This document shows, in pieces, positions 1 to 9,757 of a stretch of 28,100 nt of DNA. The DNA is from Folioceros fuciformis (lineage: Eukaryota; Anthocerotophyta; Anthocerotopsida; Anthocerotales). The translations under genes were made by a program, and so were the position numbers. The stretch lies in assembly GCA_049999805.1 (NCBI GenBank), contig JBNGIO010001309.1, positions 1-28,100 on the forward strand. The letters run 5' to 3'. Numbering within the stretch: position 1 is the first letter of the stretch; the number at the start of each line of letters is the position of its first letter. Under the pieces are notes generated by a model, which saw only the letters and a program-made list of their open reading frames with translations, did not search any database and was not told the DNA's origin.

Positions 1-20
1 CGACAGCCCCGTTCGCCTCG

Positions 21-45
21 ATTCGATTCGATTCGATTCGTTTCG
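21..45. repeat. ATTCG pentamer microsatellite
   Basis: Four perfect tandem copies of attcg followed by one variant copy (tttcg). No coding context is visible around it. Confidence 0.8.
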
Positions 46-197
46 CTTGGTGTCACAGTTGGAGCAAGACGCATTTATGTTGCCGTCCCGTACGCCTTGT
101 GAAACAAAAAAAAGTCGCCAATGGATGCAGTTTGCAGGACAGACAGACATCACGATCATCATTCCACAAAATCGCCGGTAACCCAGACGGTCCCTTC

Positions 198-223
198 GCG
201 GCGGCGGCGGCGGCGGCGGCGGC
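198..223. repeat. GCG trinucleotide microsatellite
   Basis: About eight uninterrupted gcg/ggc triplets. The repeat would read as poly-Ala or poly-Arg in two short open frames, but neither has any other protein-like feature, so I treat it as a simple repeat. Confidence 0.85.
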
Positions 224-299
224 CCCTTTGCCAGCTCAGGCCCGGCCAGGCCGGGCCCCCTCTCTTTTCAAGTTTCAGGCTACCCTACGCCCTAAATAA

Positions 300-660
300 T
301 TCTGTACGGCATGCACACATACCGTATGTACATATCATCCTTTTATGAAATACATATCTATATTAAAACTAAAAGAGCTGAGAACAATAGATAGAGTAGA
401 CTCCACAATATACCACTACTTTCTTATGTTGGGCTCGGATTACTTATCAAAAAGAATGAACTTAAGATTTAAAAATAAAAATTTGTATACAACAAAAAAA
501 AGAGTTGATGATATACCTTTGACATATGGAATACAATATAGTAAGGGCTCTTTCACAAAACCTTTAGAGTGGCTGTAGACGGTCCAAACATTTTGGACAT
601 AACAAATGTGCCCGCTTCGATCGTAGGGCACAAAGTAGTGTCACGATCGGGACATCTATT
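300..660. other. AT-rich non-coding patch with two hairpins
   Basis: This stretch is clearly richer in A+T than the rest of the window. It ends in two inverted repeats: gtccaaa/tttggac (582-588 with 592-598) and cgatcgt/acgatcg (618-624 with 643-649). A 77-codon open frame at 345-578 has low-complexity Lys/Ile/Tyr composition expected of AT-rich DNA and matches no family I recognise. It could be part of a small transposon or retroelement end, but no transposase or reverse transcriptase is seen. Confidence 0.4.
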
Positions 661-960
661 TTGAGCGCTTATTTTATCCCTCATCTGTCTCCTCTACTCA
701 CACTCATTCACCTTTTTTTCACTTAGGGTTAGGGCTTGTGGGTTCAGCATCCACAGTTCAGCATCCTTCCTTCAAACCTCAGCCTTCGAACCTCAGCATT
801 CACCGTGTTGTCTGCTCTGCACACATACGTCAGCTCCATGCACACCCATAACCGTCTGAGTTCTTGCCACTCCAATGTAGAACCTACCCAAACCCATCCC
901 TAACCGTCTGAGTTTTCACCACTCCAATGTAGAACCTGCCCAAACCGTGGTGTCGAACGT

Positions 961-1108
961 GAGCCCTCAAGGCGGTGGCAATCAAGAGCCCTCACTAACA
1001 GCCGTATCAATTGGGAGCCCTCGCCCTCAAGGTGGTGGCAATCAGGAGCCCTCACTAACGGGCGGATCAATCGGGAGCCCTCACCCTCAAGGCGGTGGCA
1101 AACAAGAG
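961..1108. repeat. 60-bp minisatellite, about 2.5 copies
   Basis: Units begin at 961 (a 54-bp copy lacking one six-base step), 1015 (60 bp) and 1075 (34-bp partial). Each starts gagccctc and contains caaggcggtggcaa or a close variant. The period of 60 is a multiple of three, so the array stays open in a plus-strand and a minus-strand frame. This alone explains the open frames there. Confidence 0.85.
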
Positions 1109-1260
1109 TGGCGTTTACGATGGGTTTCCTCAACTAAGGCTTCTACCCTTCAGAGGGTGGTGCTTGGTGGCCCTTCAACCTCAGTGCTACAACGCCTTGG
1201 TCTCCATGACCGTAAGCTCTCATCATTTCTCACCCGGACTGCGCATATGGCTATTGGGGC

Positions 1261-1302
1261 TTACTTTAGGAGATTCAACATTACTTTAGGAGATTCAACA
1301 TT
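1261..1302. repeat. 20-bp tandem duplication
   Basis: Two perfect copies of a 20-base unit starting ttactttagg, at 1261-1280 and 1281-1300, followed by tt. Confidence 0.85.
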
Positions 1303-1343
1303 GCAGAGGATCCATTTTGTCAGAAATCCAGGTCTTCAGAAGA

Positions 1344-1412
1344 AACTCATCACCACATCCTTAGCTAACTCATCACCACATCCTTGGCTAACTCATCACC
1401 ACATCCTTGGCT
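1344..1412. repeat. 23-bp tandem triplication
   Basis: Three copies of a 23-base unit starting aactcatcacc, at 1344-1366, 1367-1389 and 1390-1412. The first differs by one base. Confidence 0.85.
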
Positions 1413-1460
1413 AGTGTATGGCTACTCGCAACACTTGGATCCAGATGTTTCAAGGCTCTT

Positions 1461-1540
1461 ACTACGATATCCGCTAACTTCTTACTATTCCCAGACTCAT
1501 ACTACGATATCCGCCAACTTCTTACTGTTCCCAAACGTAG
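1461..1540. repeat. 40-bp tandem duplication
   Basis: Two adjacent 40-base copies starting actacgatatccg, at 1461-1500 and 1501-1540. They diverge at a few positions, mostly near the 3' end of the unit. Confidence 0.8.
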
Positions 1541-1775
1541 GGAAAAACTTCTCCCTTACTTCAAGGCAATTGGCGATTAACTTAGGCTTATTGACATAGC
1601 TATCTAGATTTGCTAATTTGTTTGCTCTAATCCTCTTCACTCATATTTTTCATTGTTCAGGCCTCATAGCCTCGCGGCTGCATGCGCCTAATGATAAATA
1701 AATAAATGATTGCCCATGATAAGGAAGTTTCATGTATCTTTGCAAGAAAGCAATGGGTAATTCGGTGTTTGCTAA

Positions 1776-1821
1776 AGCCAATGAAGAGGCTTATGTAAAG
1801 CCAATGAAGAGGCTTATGTAA
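1776..1821. repeat. 23-bp tandem duplication
   Basis: Two adjacent copies of a unit containing gccaatgaagaggcttatg. Confidence 0.85.
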
Positions 1822-2724
1822 CTATTTAGGTATGGCAGCTCCATTGCTTGTGTAAGGTAGATATGGTAAGTTCCTACTTCATGGAAACCACTAAGAGAGA
1901 GTATCCATTCTTTAGTCCTTAAGGTTGTTTTATTCTAAGACTGTAGTTAAGATGTTTACGAGTTTAGGGTTCAATGAATTGACAACTATTTGTGCAGAAT
2001 CACACACCTTCTCACATATGAAGAATATCCTTGTTGAATAGTAAGATAATATATACTGATACAGGTCTGGTATAGACATCAATATATTCTTATTGAACAG
2101 TACTTATGCCAAGAAGGAAAAATAACATAAAATAAAACCTAGATCGACCTACATCAAAGTACAGTTCCACAATCCTGGTTAGACGAAATTGCTTGTATAT
2201 ATACCTCCGTAAAACACACATATTACGTAAGTGAAGAATCGAACATGGAACATTAGCTTTCGTAGCTAATGGCAAGAGTTCACTCTAACACGCAACCGCG
2301 GTGGATGTGGCTGCAACCAGTAGAGCAGGAGAATCCCCTTGGGCAGCTATTACGGCACAGCCACCCAGGCCCACCACAATCTAATCAGCGGCTTTCAACT
2401 ACGTAGATCCCTTTGCTCTGTTTCAACACAAGGAATTCCTTAAAATGTACAGCCTGTGCGTATCCTTCCGATGAGTCAAACATCACATCCCTGGAGAGTT
2501 GCGGTATTTAGGCGAGTAGGTTGTATCCTCACGAGCGTCCCCAGCTTTGCTTCGCTCCTCCTCTTGGTAAGTAGCCTGATAAATCCACCCGCCCCGTGAC
2601 CACAACCACCCCTTATCAACGGGTGCGCTAGGCAGCTCGCTTAAGACCCGCCACGCACAAGTATCGCGTTAACATTAAATCACAGGGGCTGCCTCCATCA
2701 TCCGGACACTCTTGTCACTGTCTG

Positions 2725-5420
2725 CTAGTAGTAAGCTTTGCGCGGGTTGTTCTGCAACATCGAGCATGGAATGTTTTAACAGAGAGCTTGACGGACCTGG
2801 TGGCATCCTAACTCAACGTCAAACACTTTCACTTAAACACACAGTCCCAGGGTCACCGGTCTTCGACTTCACAACGATTGGCAGCTGTCTGTGAACCAGC
2901 AAAAGAAGCATTGAACAAATCCTCTCACCAGGGGGTTTGGACGGAAGCGATAACCGAGCATCATCCTCTTCTTGTACTGTTCATAGATGTCATCGTCAGG
3001 AGTGACTTCTCCTGGCTGCTCCGCACCAACACCAAGATTATTCAACTTCACGGATCCTGCTTGTACAGGATCAGACCGCCCACCTTTCCCGCTTCCAAGA
3101 CCTTCCCCTGAACAACAGGAACCCATCTATCAGATTCACACAAGCCCAATGCCGGCTCAAGCAGACGAGACTAGGGGAGACTAAAGATCACCTTCTTTCC
3201 ATCCCATCTTTGAAAGCAGTCTGTGGCCGACATTGTCCGCCTGGATCTTTGCACGCTCCTCAGTAGCCTTGGCAGCCTTTTGTGCCATAGCATCATTGCA
3301 TTTAGCAAAAAACTTCTCAAGCTCCTCCGGGGGGATGTAGTCACCCATATGGTGCCCCTTCTTCAGTGATGCTGCAGATATACATAGAAAAATCTGTTAT
3401 CACAACTGCCTCTTCTCACATTTCCGACCCCATCAACCTTGGTCACACTGCGCGCATCATGTGTCCTTCAGTTATACAGGTCAGACTGGCTGCCGATGTT
3501 TCCAGAAGAGAAAAAGTTGCTTAATTTCAATTTTCATATTAACGTCCTCAAAGCGTGGTAAGTGGAAGCAACCTTGAGCAGCATCCAAAACTTTGGGGGG
3601 TGAAAGATATCGAGGCCCAGTCTCTATAAGCCCACAGAACCAGGGTCAAAGGTCATCACAAGACTGCATGCAGTCAATCTGGCAGTGAAATTTTGGAGCA
3701 GACGAGTCATGTCCTCACAGGCATCGCCTGAATCCCAGGTGAAATAAAAGTGGTTAGCAAACCTTGCGGCAGTTCTTCCTGCGCCCACATAACTGGAGAA
3801 TGTCGCGACCTTGCTGTGCAGACGACAATCAACACAGTGTCAGTCATCACTTGGGGATCAGGTAACACCATGTCCTGAATAGGGCCACGTGGAAGCATAC
3901 GAGATGAAGGCTGGAGAGAAGCAGGCGGTGGCATCTCATCCTTGGCATGTTTAGGAGGTTTTCGAAGGTCTTCTTGCGCAGCCTTTTTCATGTAAAACTC
4001 CATCATCGCTACTGAATCTGCTGATGATGCAGTTTGATGGTCTGTTTAAGGACGCCGACACACAAATCAATAACGAGTACCAAGGATTTCCACTTGACCA
4101 CACCAGCAGGTACCTGCATTTTCGGAAAAAGTGCCTTGCTTTTACAAACCTTGAACAGGAATTTCGCGGGCCTGGCTGCTCCTCCTTCGATCATCAGTTC
4201 CCGAATACAGAGCTGATGCTGGAGTATGATAATTAGATCGCTGCTGAGGAAATTTGACCTGAGGAATGTGCTGCCGTGAGGGAAGTCCACCTGAAGCTTC
4301 TGCAAAAGAACAGCCACAAAGCATCCATAGCTGCCAACACGAATCTGATACACATGTGCACGTTGAACAAACTCACCAAAAAAAAAACATCCTAGATTGT
4401 TGGGTCAATTTAACGACTCTTCCAGCACAACAGGTACCTACATGCCCGGAGCTCCAGACTACCCGAAGGCGGAAAGTGCAGAGGGATATAGAACCTACCA
4501 GACGATGGATTTGACTCTTGTTGCAACGCTGCCTCTTCTTGAGCCAGCATGTACTCATAGTACTTGTAGTCCGAGCAGTTTACATCAAAAAGAAACCTAA
4601 GAAACGTGAACAAGAAATCATGTTGTGACCTCTACAGCCATTTGCAATTAAATGAACAAACATGCACGACACCACCACATCCGACTGATTCTAAGATAGA
4701 GTTTAAGATACCGGAAAGGTGAGTCCCCCGGGTTCTTCTGCCTTGTGATCTCCTCAAACCGCCTTCCATTTTTTGCCACAAAGTTTGCAAGCTTGTCTGC
4801 AACCTTCTTTACTTCAGCGTTGAGTGGTGCTGGAGGTACTGCAAAACAAACTACCGTGGTCAGCCTTGGACAGGAAGAACAATCGTTTTCAAAAACGTCT
4901 CCCAGCATTGAAAGGTAAACACTCAGACGCTTGCGAACACGGCTCCAAGAACAACTTGGCAAAAAGAAGGCCAAGGAAGCGAGTCACCTTCGTCTCTAAC
5001 TTCAGAGGTCCCTGGGGTTGCGGTTGAGCTGCTCTGTCTCACCGTCTTTTGCTTTTTCAACTGCCTTCCGAGTTCGTCTCCACCTTCGTCCTCATCATCC
5101 TCATCCTCCCCCAACTTGAGCGCGTTTGCAGCAAGCCTAGACTTTTGCTTCAGGCTGAACACCAGCTTCCCGTTGCCGGGCCCAGTAGCCAACGAGAGAG
5201 AGCTGCTTTTCCTCCTCTCCAGCGCGAAGGAGCGCTCACCGCTGGCCAGAGAGTTGGAACCACCGTTCTCCCTGTGATTCCCAGATGTGCTCGTAGTGAC
5301 AGACCCGTCCCGTTTCAGCGCCTCCGCTTCCATCTGCTCCTGCTCCTGCTGCAGTCGCCTAAATTTCTGCAGAAACGACCCGTCATTGCGGAAAAATTCG
5401 GGGTCCGTGGCACCATCCAT
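2725..5420 (-). CDS. SUGP1-like splicing factor (SURP and G-patch protein), 8 exons, 436 aa
   Basis: This is a homolog of SURP/G-patch splicing factors (human SUGP1/SF4 and its plant counterparts), nuclear proteins of the pre-mRNA branch-site machinery; the role is family knowledge. Exons read from the minus strand are 5420-4988, 4838-4712, 4596-4499, 4299-4150, 4017-3901, 3371-3192, 3107-2929 and 2751-2725. All phases close and the sum is 1311 bp. The N-terminus has the conserved FFRNDGSFLQKFRRLQQEQ. A SURP module lies at about 150-205 (KVADKLANFVAKNGRRFE ... RQKNPGDSPF, then FLFDVNCSDYKYYEYML). A linker has MMEFYMKKAAQE and DEMPPPASLQ. A GDYIPPEELEKFFAKCN block follows at about 315-331. The G-patch is at about 352-400 (GHRLLSKMGWKEGEGLGSG), then DDDIYEQYKKRMMLGYRFRP. 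The last exon has only 27 bases and encodes NNPRKAYY plus the stop, a conserved plant terminus. The start at 5420 is chosen because the NDGSF block follows at once. Intron 5 (529 bp) is unusually long here. Confidence 0.93.
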
Positions 5421-6030
5421 GCTTCTGTCGTAGGTAGGGTAGCGTATGTCCGATTACAGTAAGATGCGCTCTCCAGCAGCTCCTGCTCTATATCATCCAT
5501 GCAACAAATCCTAGTTCCGCAAAAGCCGCAACTCCCTCCACCATGTCGATTCTCAAGGCCTGCCGTGTCCCCTACACATTCTCATAGATTGGGCCGTGAT
5601 AAGGGCTCCACCGCTCGATCTCCCACAAGTGTTGCCGAATTCCACCACCAGCCGAGGAGCAAGCATCTCACCAACCAACAGAACCTTCGTTCAGCCTCGT
5701 TGTTTGCAAGAGTCGAGTTGCTCTCATCCCAGCCCTAGCACCGGGGGGAGAGTGTTGACCGCAACCAATTTTGACAACGGTGATTGCCTTCACTAAAACT
5801 TCCTTTAACTTAAACATACGTACAGTATCGCACTCAGTGTACACCAGGTATATAGACATCATATATACACAAAGTGAGCATGCTAACTCTAACGCGCCGA
5901 AACTTAGGGCTGAGATAGGGAGTAGTTTCTCGAGGGGCCTGTGCTCGCAATCCCGAAGTAGAAGCTTACTCTCCTGCTCTTCCCGCTTCCTAATCGCGGC
6001 TGTCGCGTGTAAGCTGCTGCAGACACGAGC
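5421..6030. promoter_or_regulatory. Divergent intergenic region between SUGP1-like and CPN10 genes
   Basis: The two start codons face away from each other 610 bp apart, so this interval should hold both promoters and 5' UTRs. A site-II-like TGGGCC is at about 5590-5595, a class of element common upstream of plant housekeeping genes. No TATA box is convincingly placed. A minus-strand ATG at 5500 opens a 61-codon frame that overlaps the SUGP1-like start out of frame. No other gene is seen. Confidence 0.5.
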
Positions 6031-6569
6031 ATGGCGGCTGCGAGGCGGCTGAAACCGCTGCTGGACAGAGTGCTGGTGGAGAAGGTGGTGCCTCCAACCA
6101 AATCTTCCGGCGGTATCTGGCTTCCCGAAGCTGCTGCGGCGGGCAAGGTCGGTTTCCTGTGCAGCCGATGACTCTGTTGGTTCGAATTGTGGACTTTGTC
6201 GTGTCCGTCCAGTTTCTTGTGCTGAAATGGAGGGGATCGGTGATGCAATGAATTGTGCAGGTGAACTCTGCTAAGGTGGTCGCCGTAGGCCCGGGTGGTA
6301 GGACCAAGGATGGCAACACCATTCCAGTGAGTGTGAAGGAGGGAGATACCGTGATACTGCCCGAGTATGGCGGGACTTCTTTGAAGCTGGATGACAAAGA
6401 GTGAGCACTGTCCCTGAATTTGTCCTATTTTGTGGCATTGATCTCCCGGGTGGATGTCTTGTCAGTCGTCTCTTATCACTCCTAGGTAAGGCTGGTATTG
6501 ACCTAATCTTGTGCATTCAGGTATATCATCTTACGCGATGATGACATTCTCGGGATACTTCAAGAGTAG
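6031..6569 (+). CDS. CPN10: Mitochondrial-type 10 kDa chaperonin (CPN10/GroES), 3 exons, 101 aa
   Basis: This is the co-chaperonin that caps CPN60 (HSP60) and closes the folding chamber, expected in the mitochondrial matrix. Exons are 6031-6147, 6261-6400 and 6521-6569, with GT-AG introns of 113 and 120 bp and consistent phases; it ends QE then TAG. The N-terminal strand reads LLDRVLVEKVVPPTKSSGGI. The second exon has the roof-loop/core blocks VVAVGPGGRTKDGNTIPVSV and GDTVILPEYGG. The C-terminus is YIILRDDDILGILQE. About 100 residues is the usual length for the single-domain mitochondrial form and excludes the double-domain chloroplast CPN20. There is no long presequence, as usual for CPN10. 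The mobile-loop tripeptide reads I-W-L rather than the common I-M-L or I-V-L. Confidence 0.95.
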
Positions 6570-7429
6570 TGTATGTTCGTAATCGAATTTTTGCTGAGGC
6601 TTTTGAGGGGCTGCAAAATGCATCTCACGGCTGCCGCATGTAGCCTCCCTGCCTGCGTTGTTGCTTGTAGAAGTCTATCACGCGGCTGTAAGTGACTGCG
6701 CTGTTTTTACAGTGCTTTTGCTTCGTTCTTCAGAACAATTCTTTCACGGCCACTGGTAGCCCTAGCTTGCCGGAGAAGTCAAGTTAATGTAGGTCTCTGA
6801 TGTTTGGTACTGCAAGCTATCCCCTCTTGTTACAGGACTTTAAGGAGCAACAGGCCTAAATGGCCAGTTGATGGGCCTCGCTAGTAATCCCTCCTCTTCG
6901 GCGAGGACTCTTCCGTCAGTCGTTCGCAGGTTTCCGTTCTTTCTCGAGGACACCGTTGCTCAGCCCTCGTGAACGTGCAAGTCATGTGGGATATTGAGGC
7001 CTGACGTCCAGGGTTTAGGGTTCATCCAAGTGTGTGCGCTGTAGACGCTGGCCTACACCCTAAACCCTTCTTAGCTGACGCAACTAGATTTGCAAACGTC
7101 TTCCTGCTGACACATGTTGCCTGATTTTTGCTTCCAGGTTACCATCTTGCTTTAAATACCACACCTCACTGCTTGAGAATATGGTAATAAGGGATATGGT
7201 CAGCTCAAAATGAGAGTCATGCAAGTCTTTTATCTCGTTCGCGTTTGTTTGATGAGAGAAAAGAATGGTCGTGCTGCAACGTCAATCAGTAAATGGCTCG
7301 AGTGTCTTCAACCCGTTATCCGGATAGTAGCTCCTGCTGCTGCTGCTGCTGCGTAAACCAACTCGGCATCGAATAACCAGAGTTGGCGTGTTCCGCAAAG
7401 GTTTCTTTTCTTTGTTTGTCTGCCTGAGA
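6570..7429. other. Intergenic region between CPN10 and PPR gene 1
   Basis: This interval holds the 3' UTR of CPN10 and the 3' flank of the PPR gene, which end towards each other. No coding exon is recognised. It contains a head-to-head pair of telomere-like motifs at 7011-7067 and a short CTG/CAG-type run at about 7333-7354. Confidence 0.5.
7011..7067. promoter_or_regulatory. Inverted pair of telo-box motifs
   Basis: The motif gggtttaggg at 7011-7020 and its reverse complement ccctaaaccc at about 7058-7067 flank a spacer of about 37 bp. Telo-boxes (AAACCCTA) are known plant promoter and Polycomb-recruiting elements and also occur as interstitial telomere relics. No start codon of a recognised gene lies immediately downstream on either side. 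Confidence 0.5.
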
Positions 7430-9757
7430 TTACCCATTGAGGCCCGATACAGATGAGGCTGCAGCACAGTTGCTTTCTTTAGAGAAGTTGTTTTCCTTTC
7501 CGGTGCGCTTGCCATTTCCGACCAGAAAGCTATGAACCACCCCGTCCATGTCCGTCCACCAGCTCTGACCTGGCTGCTTCCATGCCCCAATTCCTGTTCT
7601 CTGCACCTGCATCTCCAGTGCCTGATCCCACATTTGGGCTGTGGCATAGATGTTGGACATCATCACATATGGCGCGGCATCGTTCTTGTCCAGCTTCACT
7701 GCTTCCTGGAAGGCATGTCGTCCCAACTCCACATTGCACCACTTTTGACAAGCAGCTAATACAGTGTTCCAGATTGTGACATTAGCCTGCACAGGCATCG
7801 TCTTCACCAAGGTTAGTGCTTCATCCAGTTGGCCTGCACGGCCCAGGAGATCCACCATGCATGAGTAGTGGTCCACTGTGGGCGTGATCCCATAGCGTTT
7901 GCTCATGGCTTCAAAGTACTCTTGGCCCGTGTTCACCAGACCCAAATGACTGCATACTGTAAGTATACTGAGGAACGTAATGCTGTCTGGCTCTATGCCA
8001 TCCTCTCTCATTCTCTGAACCAGGTGGAAGACGGATTCACTGTGTCCTTGGCATGTGTACCCAGCAATCAATGCAGACCAGGTGATAACACTTCTCTCTG
8101 GCATTGCATCAAACACCTCCTGGGCATCAACCATGCTCCCCGACTTTGCGTACATGTTAATCAAACTACTGGCCACAAACACATCATGTTCAAGCCCCTG
8201 TGCTCTGATCTGTTCATGGAGCTGCCTGCCCAGATGCAACGCTGCCACATTTGCACATGCCTGGAGGAGGAACACGAATGTCACAGAATCAGGTATGCTA
8301 AGGCCTTCTTCTTGCATCGAAAGGTACAGATGAAGGGCTTCCTGACCCATGCCCGGCTGGGAATATCCTGCTATGAGAGCGGTCCAGGTCACCACATCTT
8401 TGTTGCCAAGTCCATCAAACATTTCCTGAGCATCCTTTAGGCTGCCACACTTGACATACATGTTCACTAGATTGTTGGCTACAAACACATCCCCTTGCAG
8501 TCCTTGTTGTCTTATCTGTGCATGCAGCTCCCTGCCCTTCTCCAGAGCTGGTGTGCCCACACTTGCACACGCCTGCAGCAGGCATGCAAACGTGACAGCA
8601 TCGGGTGTAGCAATCCCTTCTTCTTGCATACTGCTGTAAAGGCGAAGGGCTTCCTGGCCCATCCCCTGCTGGGAATACCCTGCGATGAGGGCAGTCCAAG
8701 TCACCACAGTCTTGTGACCGAGTGCGTCGAAGACGCCTTGCGCATCTTCCACGCTGCCACACTTGGCATACATATTCACCAAACTGTTGGCCACGAACAC
8801 GTCAGCTTCATGTCCTTGAGCTCTAAGTTGAGCATGTAGATGCCTTCCCATGTCCAAAGCTGCCGTGCCCACACTGGCACATGCCTGCAGCAAGCACAGA
8901 TATGTCACAGGATTGGGTGCCACGACGCCTTCTTCTCGCATAGCCTTGTAAAGCTGAAGGGCCTCCTCCCCCATGCTCTGCTGGGAATATCCTGATATCA
9001 TTGCACTCCATGTCACCACATCTTTCTCCTCGAGTCCATCAAACACCCTTTGAGCGTCCTTCAAGCTGCCACATTTGGCATACATGTCGACCAAGCAATT
9101 CCAAACGAACAAATTCAGCTCAACGCCGCTAGCCAACATCTGAGCATGCACCTGCTGGCCAGTCTTCAAGTCTGCTCCCTTCGCACAAGCCTGAAGGGCT
9201 GCTACGAACACATGGCCATGTGGCCTCACACCTGACCTGCACATCCCATGGTACAGCTCTATGGCCCGCCTATCCCGTCCGTGTTTGCCATGCGCAGAAA
9301 TTATGACAGACCAAGTGTAGGCGTCTGGTCTGGGCACCGTCGTAAACACATCCATAGCTTCCTCCAACCTGCCATGAGAAGCATATAGTCGCAGGATGTG
9401 GTTGCACAGGAACGTGTCCGACTCGTACCCCGCCTTCACGATCAGAGCATGCACAAGGCGGCCCAGAGGCAAATCCTTCTGACCTACACATAGCTTCAGG
9501 ATCCTGTACCACAGAAATTTGGAAATGCGATTGCATGTTTGCACCAGAACTCCCGTACCTTCAACAGCGGCAGTGAAGTGCCCCTGCTCACATAGCTTGC
9601 TCACTGCTTCAGCCGTCACCCCTCTCTCGTGTTTTGCAGGCCCCCAGCAGTGGCCACGACGGCCCACGAAAGACAAGGAGCTGCCTAACGCATGGTTCCT
9701 TGAAGTCAGGTGGGACGGACCTCTTCCCAAAATTCCTGTCAGCCTCCACACGCCCAT
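7430..9757 (-). CDS. PLS-class PPR protein with E-type C-terminus, no DYW (PPR gene 1), 775 aa
   Basis: This is an uninterrupted 775-codon frame. PLS-class PPR proteins bind single-stranded organelle transcripts, usually to specify C-to-U editing sites. The N-terminal 45 residues (MGVWRLTGILGRG...) are rich in Arg, Gly and Ser and poor in acidic residues, consistent with an organelle transit peptide. Repeats run from about 75 to 660, with diagnostic cores such as VVTWTALIAGYSQQGMGQEA (351-370), LVNMYAKCGS (326-335) and MVDLLGRAGQLDEAL (634-648). An E1/E2-like region follows (VTIWNTVLAAC at 660-670; GAWKQPGQSWWTDMDG at 724-739). After VHSFLVGNG the sequence departs from its paralog at 23976-26753 and stops within about 27 residues. 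The E+ segment and the catalytic DYW deaminase (HxE, CxxC) are absent, so it would need a partner enzyme in trans if it edits. The start at 9757 is the first Met of the frame. Confidence 0.92.
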   Translation of the reverse strand: MGVWRLTGILGRGPSHLTSRNHALGSSLSFVGRRGHCWGPAKHERGVTAEAVSKLCEQGHFTAAVEGTGVLVQTCNRISKFLWYRILKLCVGQKDLPLGRLVHALIVKAGYESDTFLCNHILRLYASHGRLEEAMDVFTTVPRPDAYTWSVIISAHGKHGRDRRAIELYHGMCRSGVRPHGHVFVAALQACAKGADLKTGQQVHAQMLASGVELNLFVWNCLVDMYAKCGSLKDAQRVFDGLEEKDVVTWSAMISGYSQQSMGEEALQLYKAMREEGVVAPNPVTYLCLLQACASVGTAALDMGRHLHAQLRAQGHEADVFVANSLVNMYAKCGSVEDAQGVFDALGHKTVVTWTALIAGYSQQGMGQEALRLYSSMQEEGIATPDAVTFACLLQACASVGTPALEKGRELHAQIRQQGLQGDVFVANNLVNMYVKCGSLKDAQEMFDGLGNKDVVTWTALIAGYSQPGMGQEALHLYLSMQEEGLSIPDSVTFVFLLQACANVAALHLGRQLHEQIRAQGLEHDVFVASSLINMYAKSGSMVDAQEVFDAMPERSVITWSALIAGYTCQGHSESVFHLVQRMREDGIEPDSITFLSILTVCSHLGLVNTGQEYFEAMSKRYGITPTVDHYSCMVDLLGRAGQLDEALTLVKTMPVQANVTIWNTVLAACQKWCNVELGRHAFQEAVKLDKNDAAPYVMMSNIYATAQMWDQALEMQVQRTGIGAWKQPGQSWWTDMDGVVHSFLVGNGKRTGKENNFSKESNCAAASSVSGLNG

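Larger units (their letters stand above)
661..2700. other. Intergenic region with many short tandem duplications, no gene recognised
   Basis: No exon chain with protein-like conservation was found on either strand. The region contains a telomere-like ttagggttaggg at about 724-735, a 60-bp minisatellite at 961-1108, and four local duplications between 1261 and 1821. A weak tRNA-like segment lies on the minus strand at 2235-2296. The part from about 2300 to 2724 probably holds the 3' UTR and flank of the SUGP1-like gene, which ends at 2725. Confidence 0.5.

Noticed and set aside
345-578. 77-codon AT-rich open frame
   Set aside because: Low-complexity composition in an AT-rich patch; no recognisable domain and no support as a gene.
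1-2700. Intact transposable element
   Set aside because: No reverse transcriptase, integrase, transposase or clear terminal repeats were found, only short tandem repeats and hairpins.
6975-7000. Possible plant snRNA upstream element (reverse of gtgggat)
   Set aside because: It matches the RTCCCACATCG consensus only in part. No TATA box at the expected spacing and no snRNA-like sequence follow on the minus strand.
7868-8440. 190-codon plus-strand open frame inside PPR gene 1
   Set aside because: It is antisense to the PPR repeats, recurs with the repeat period, and has no family features. It is a shadow of the repetitive coding strand.
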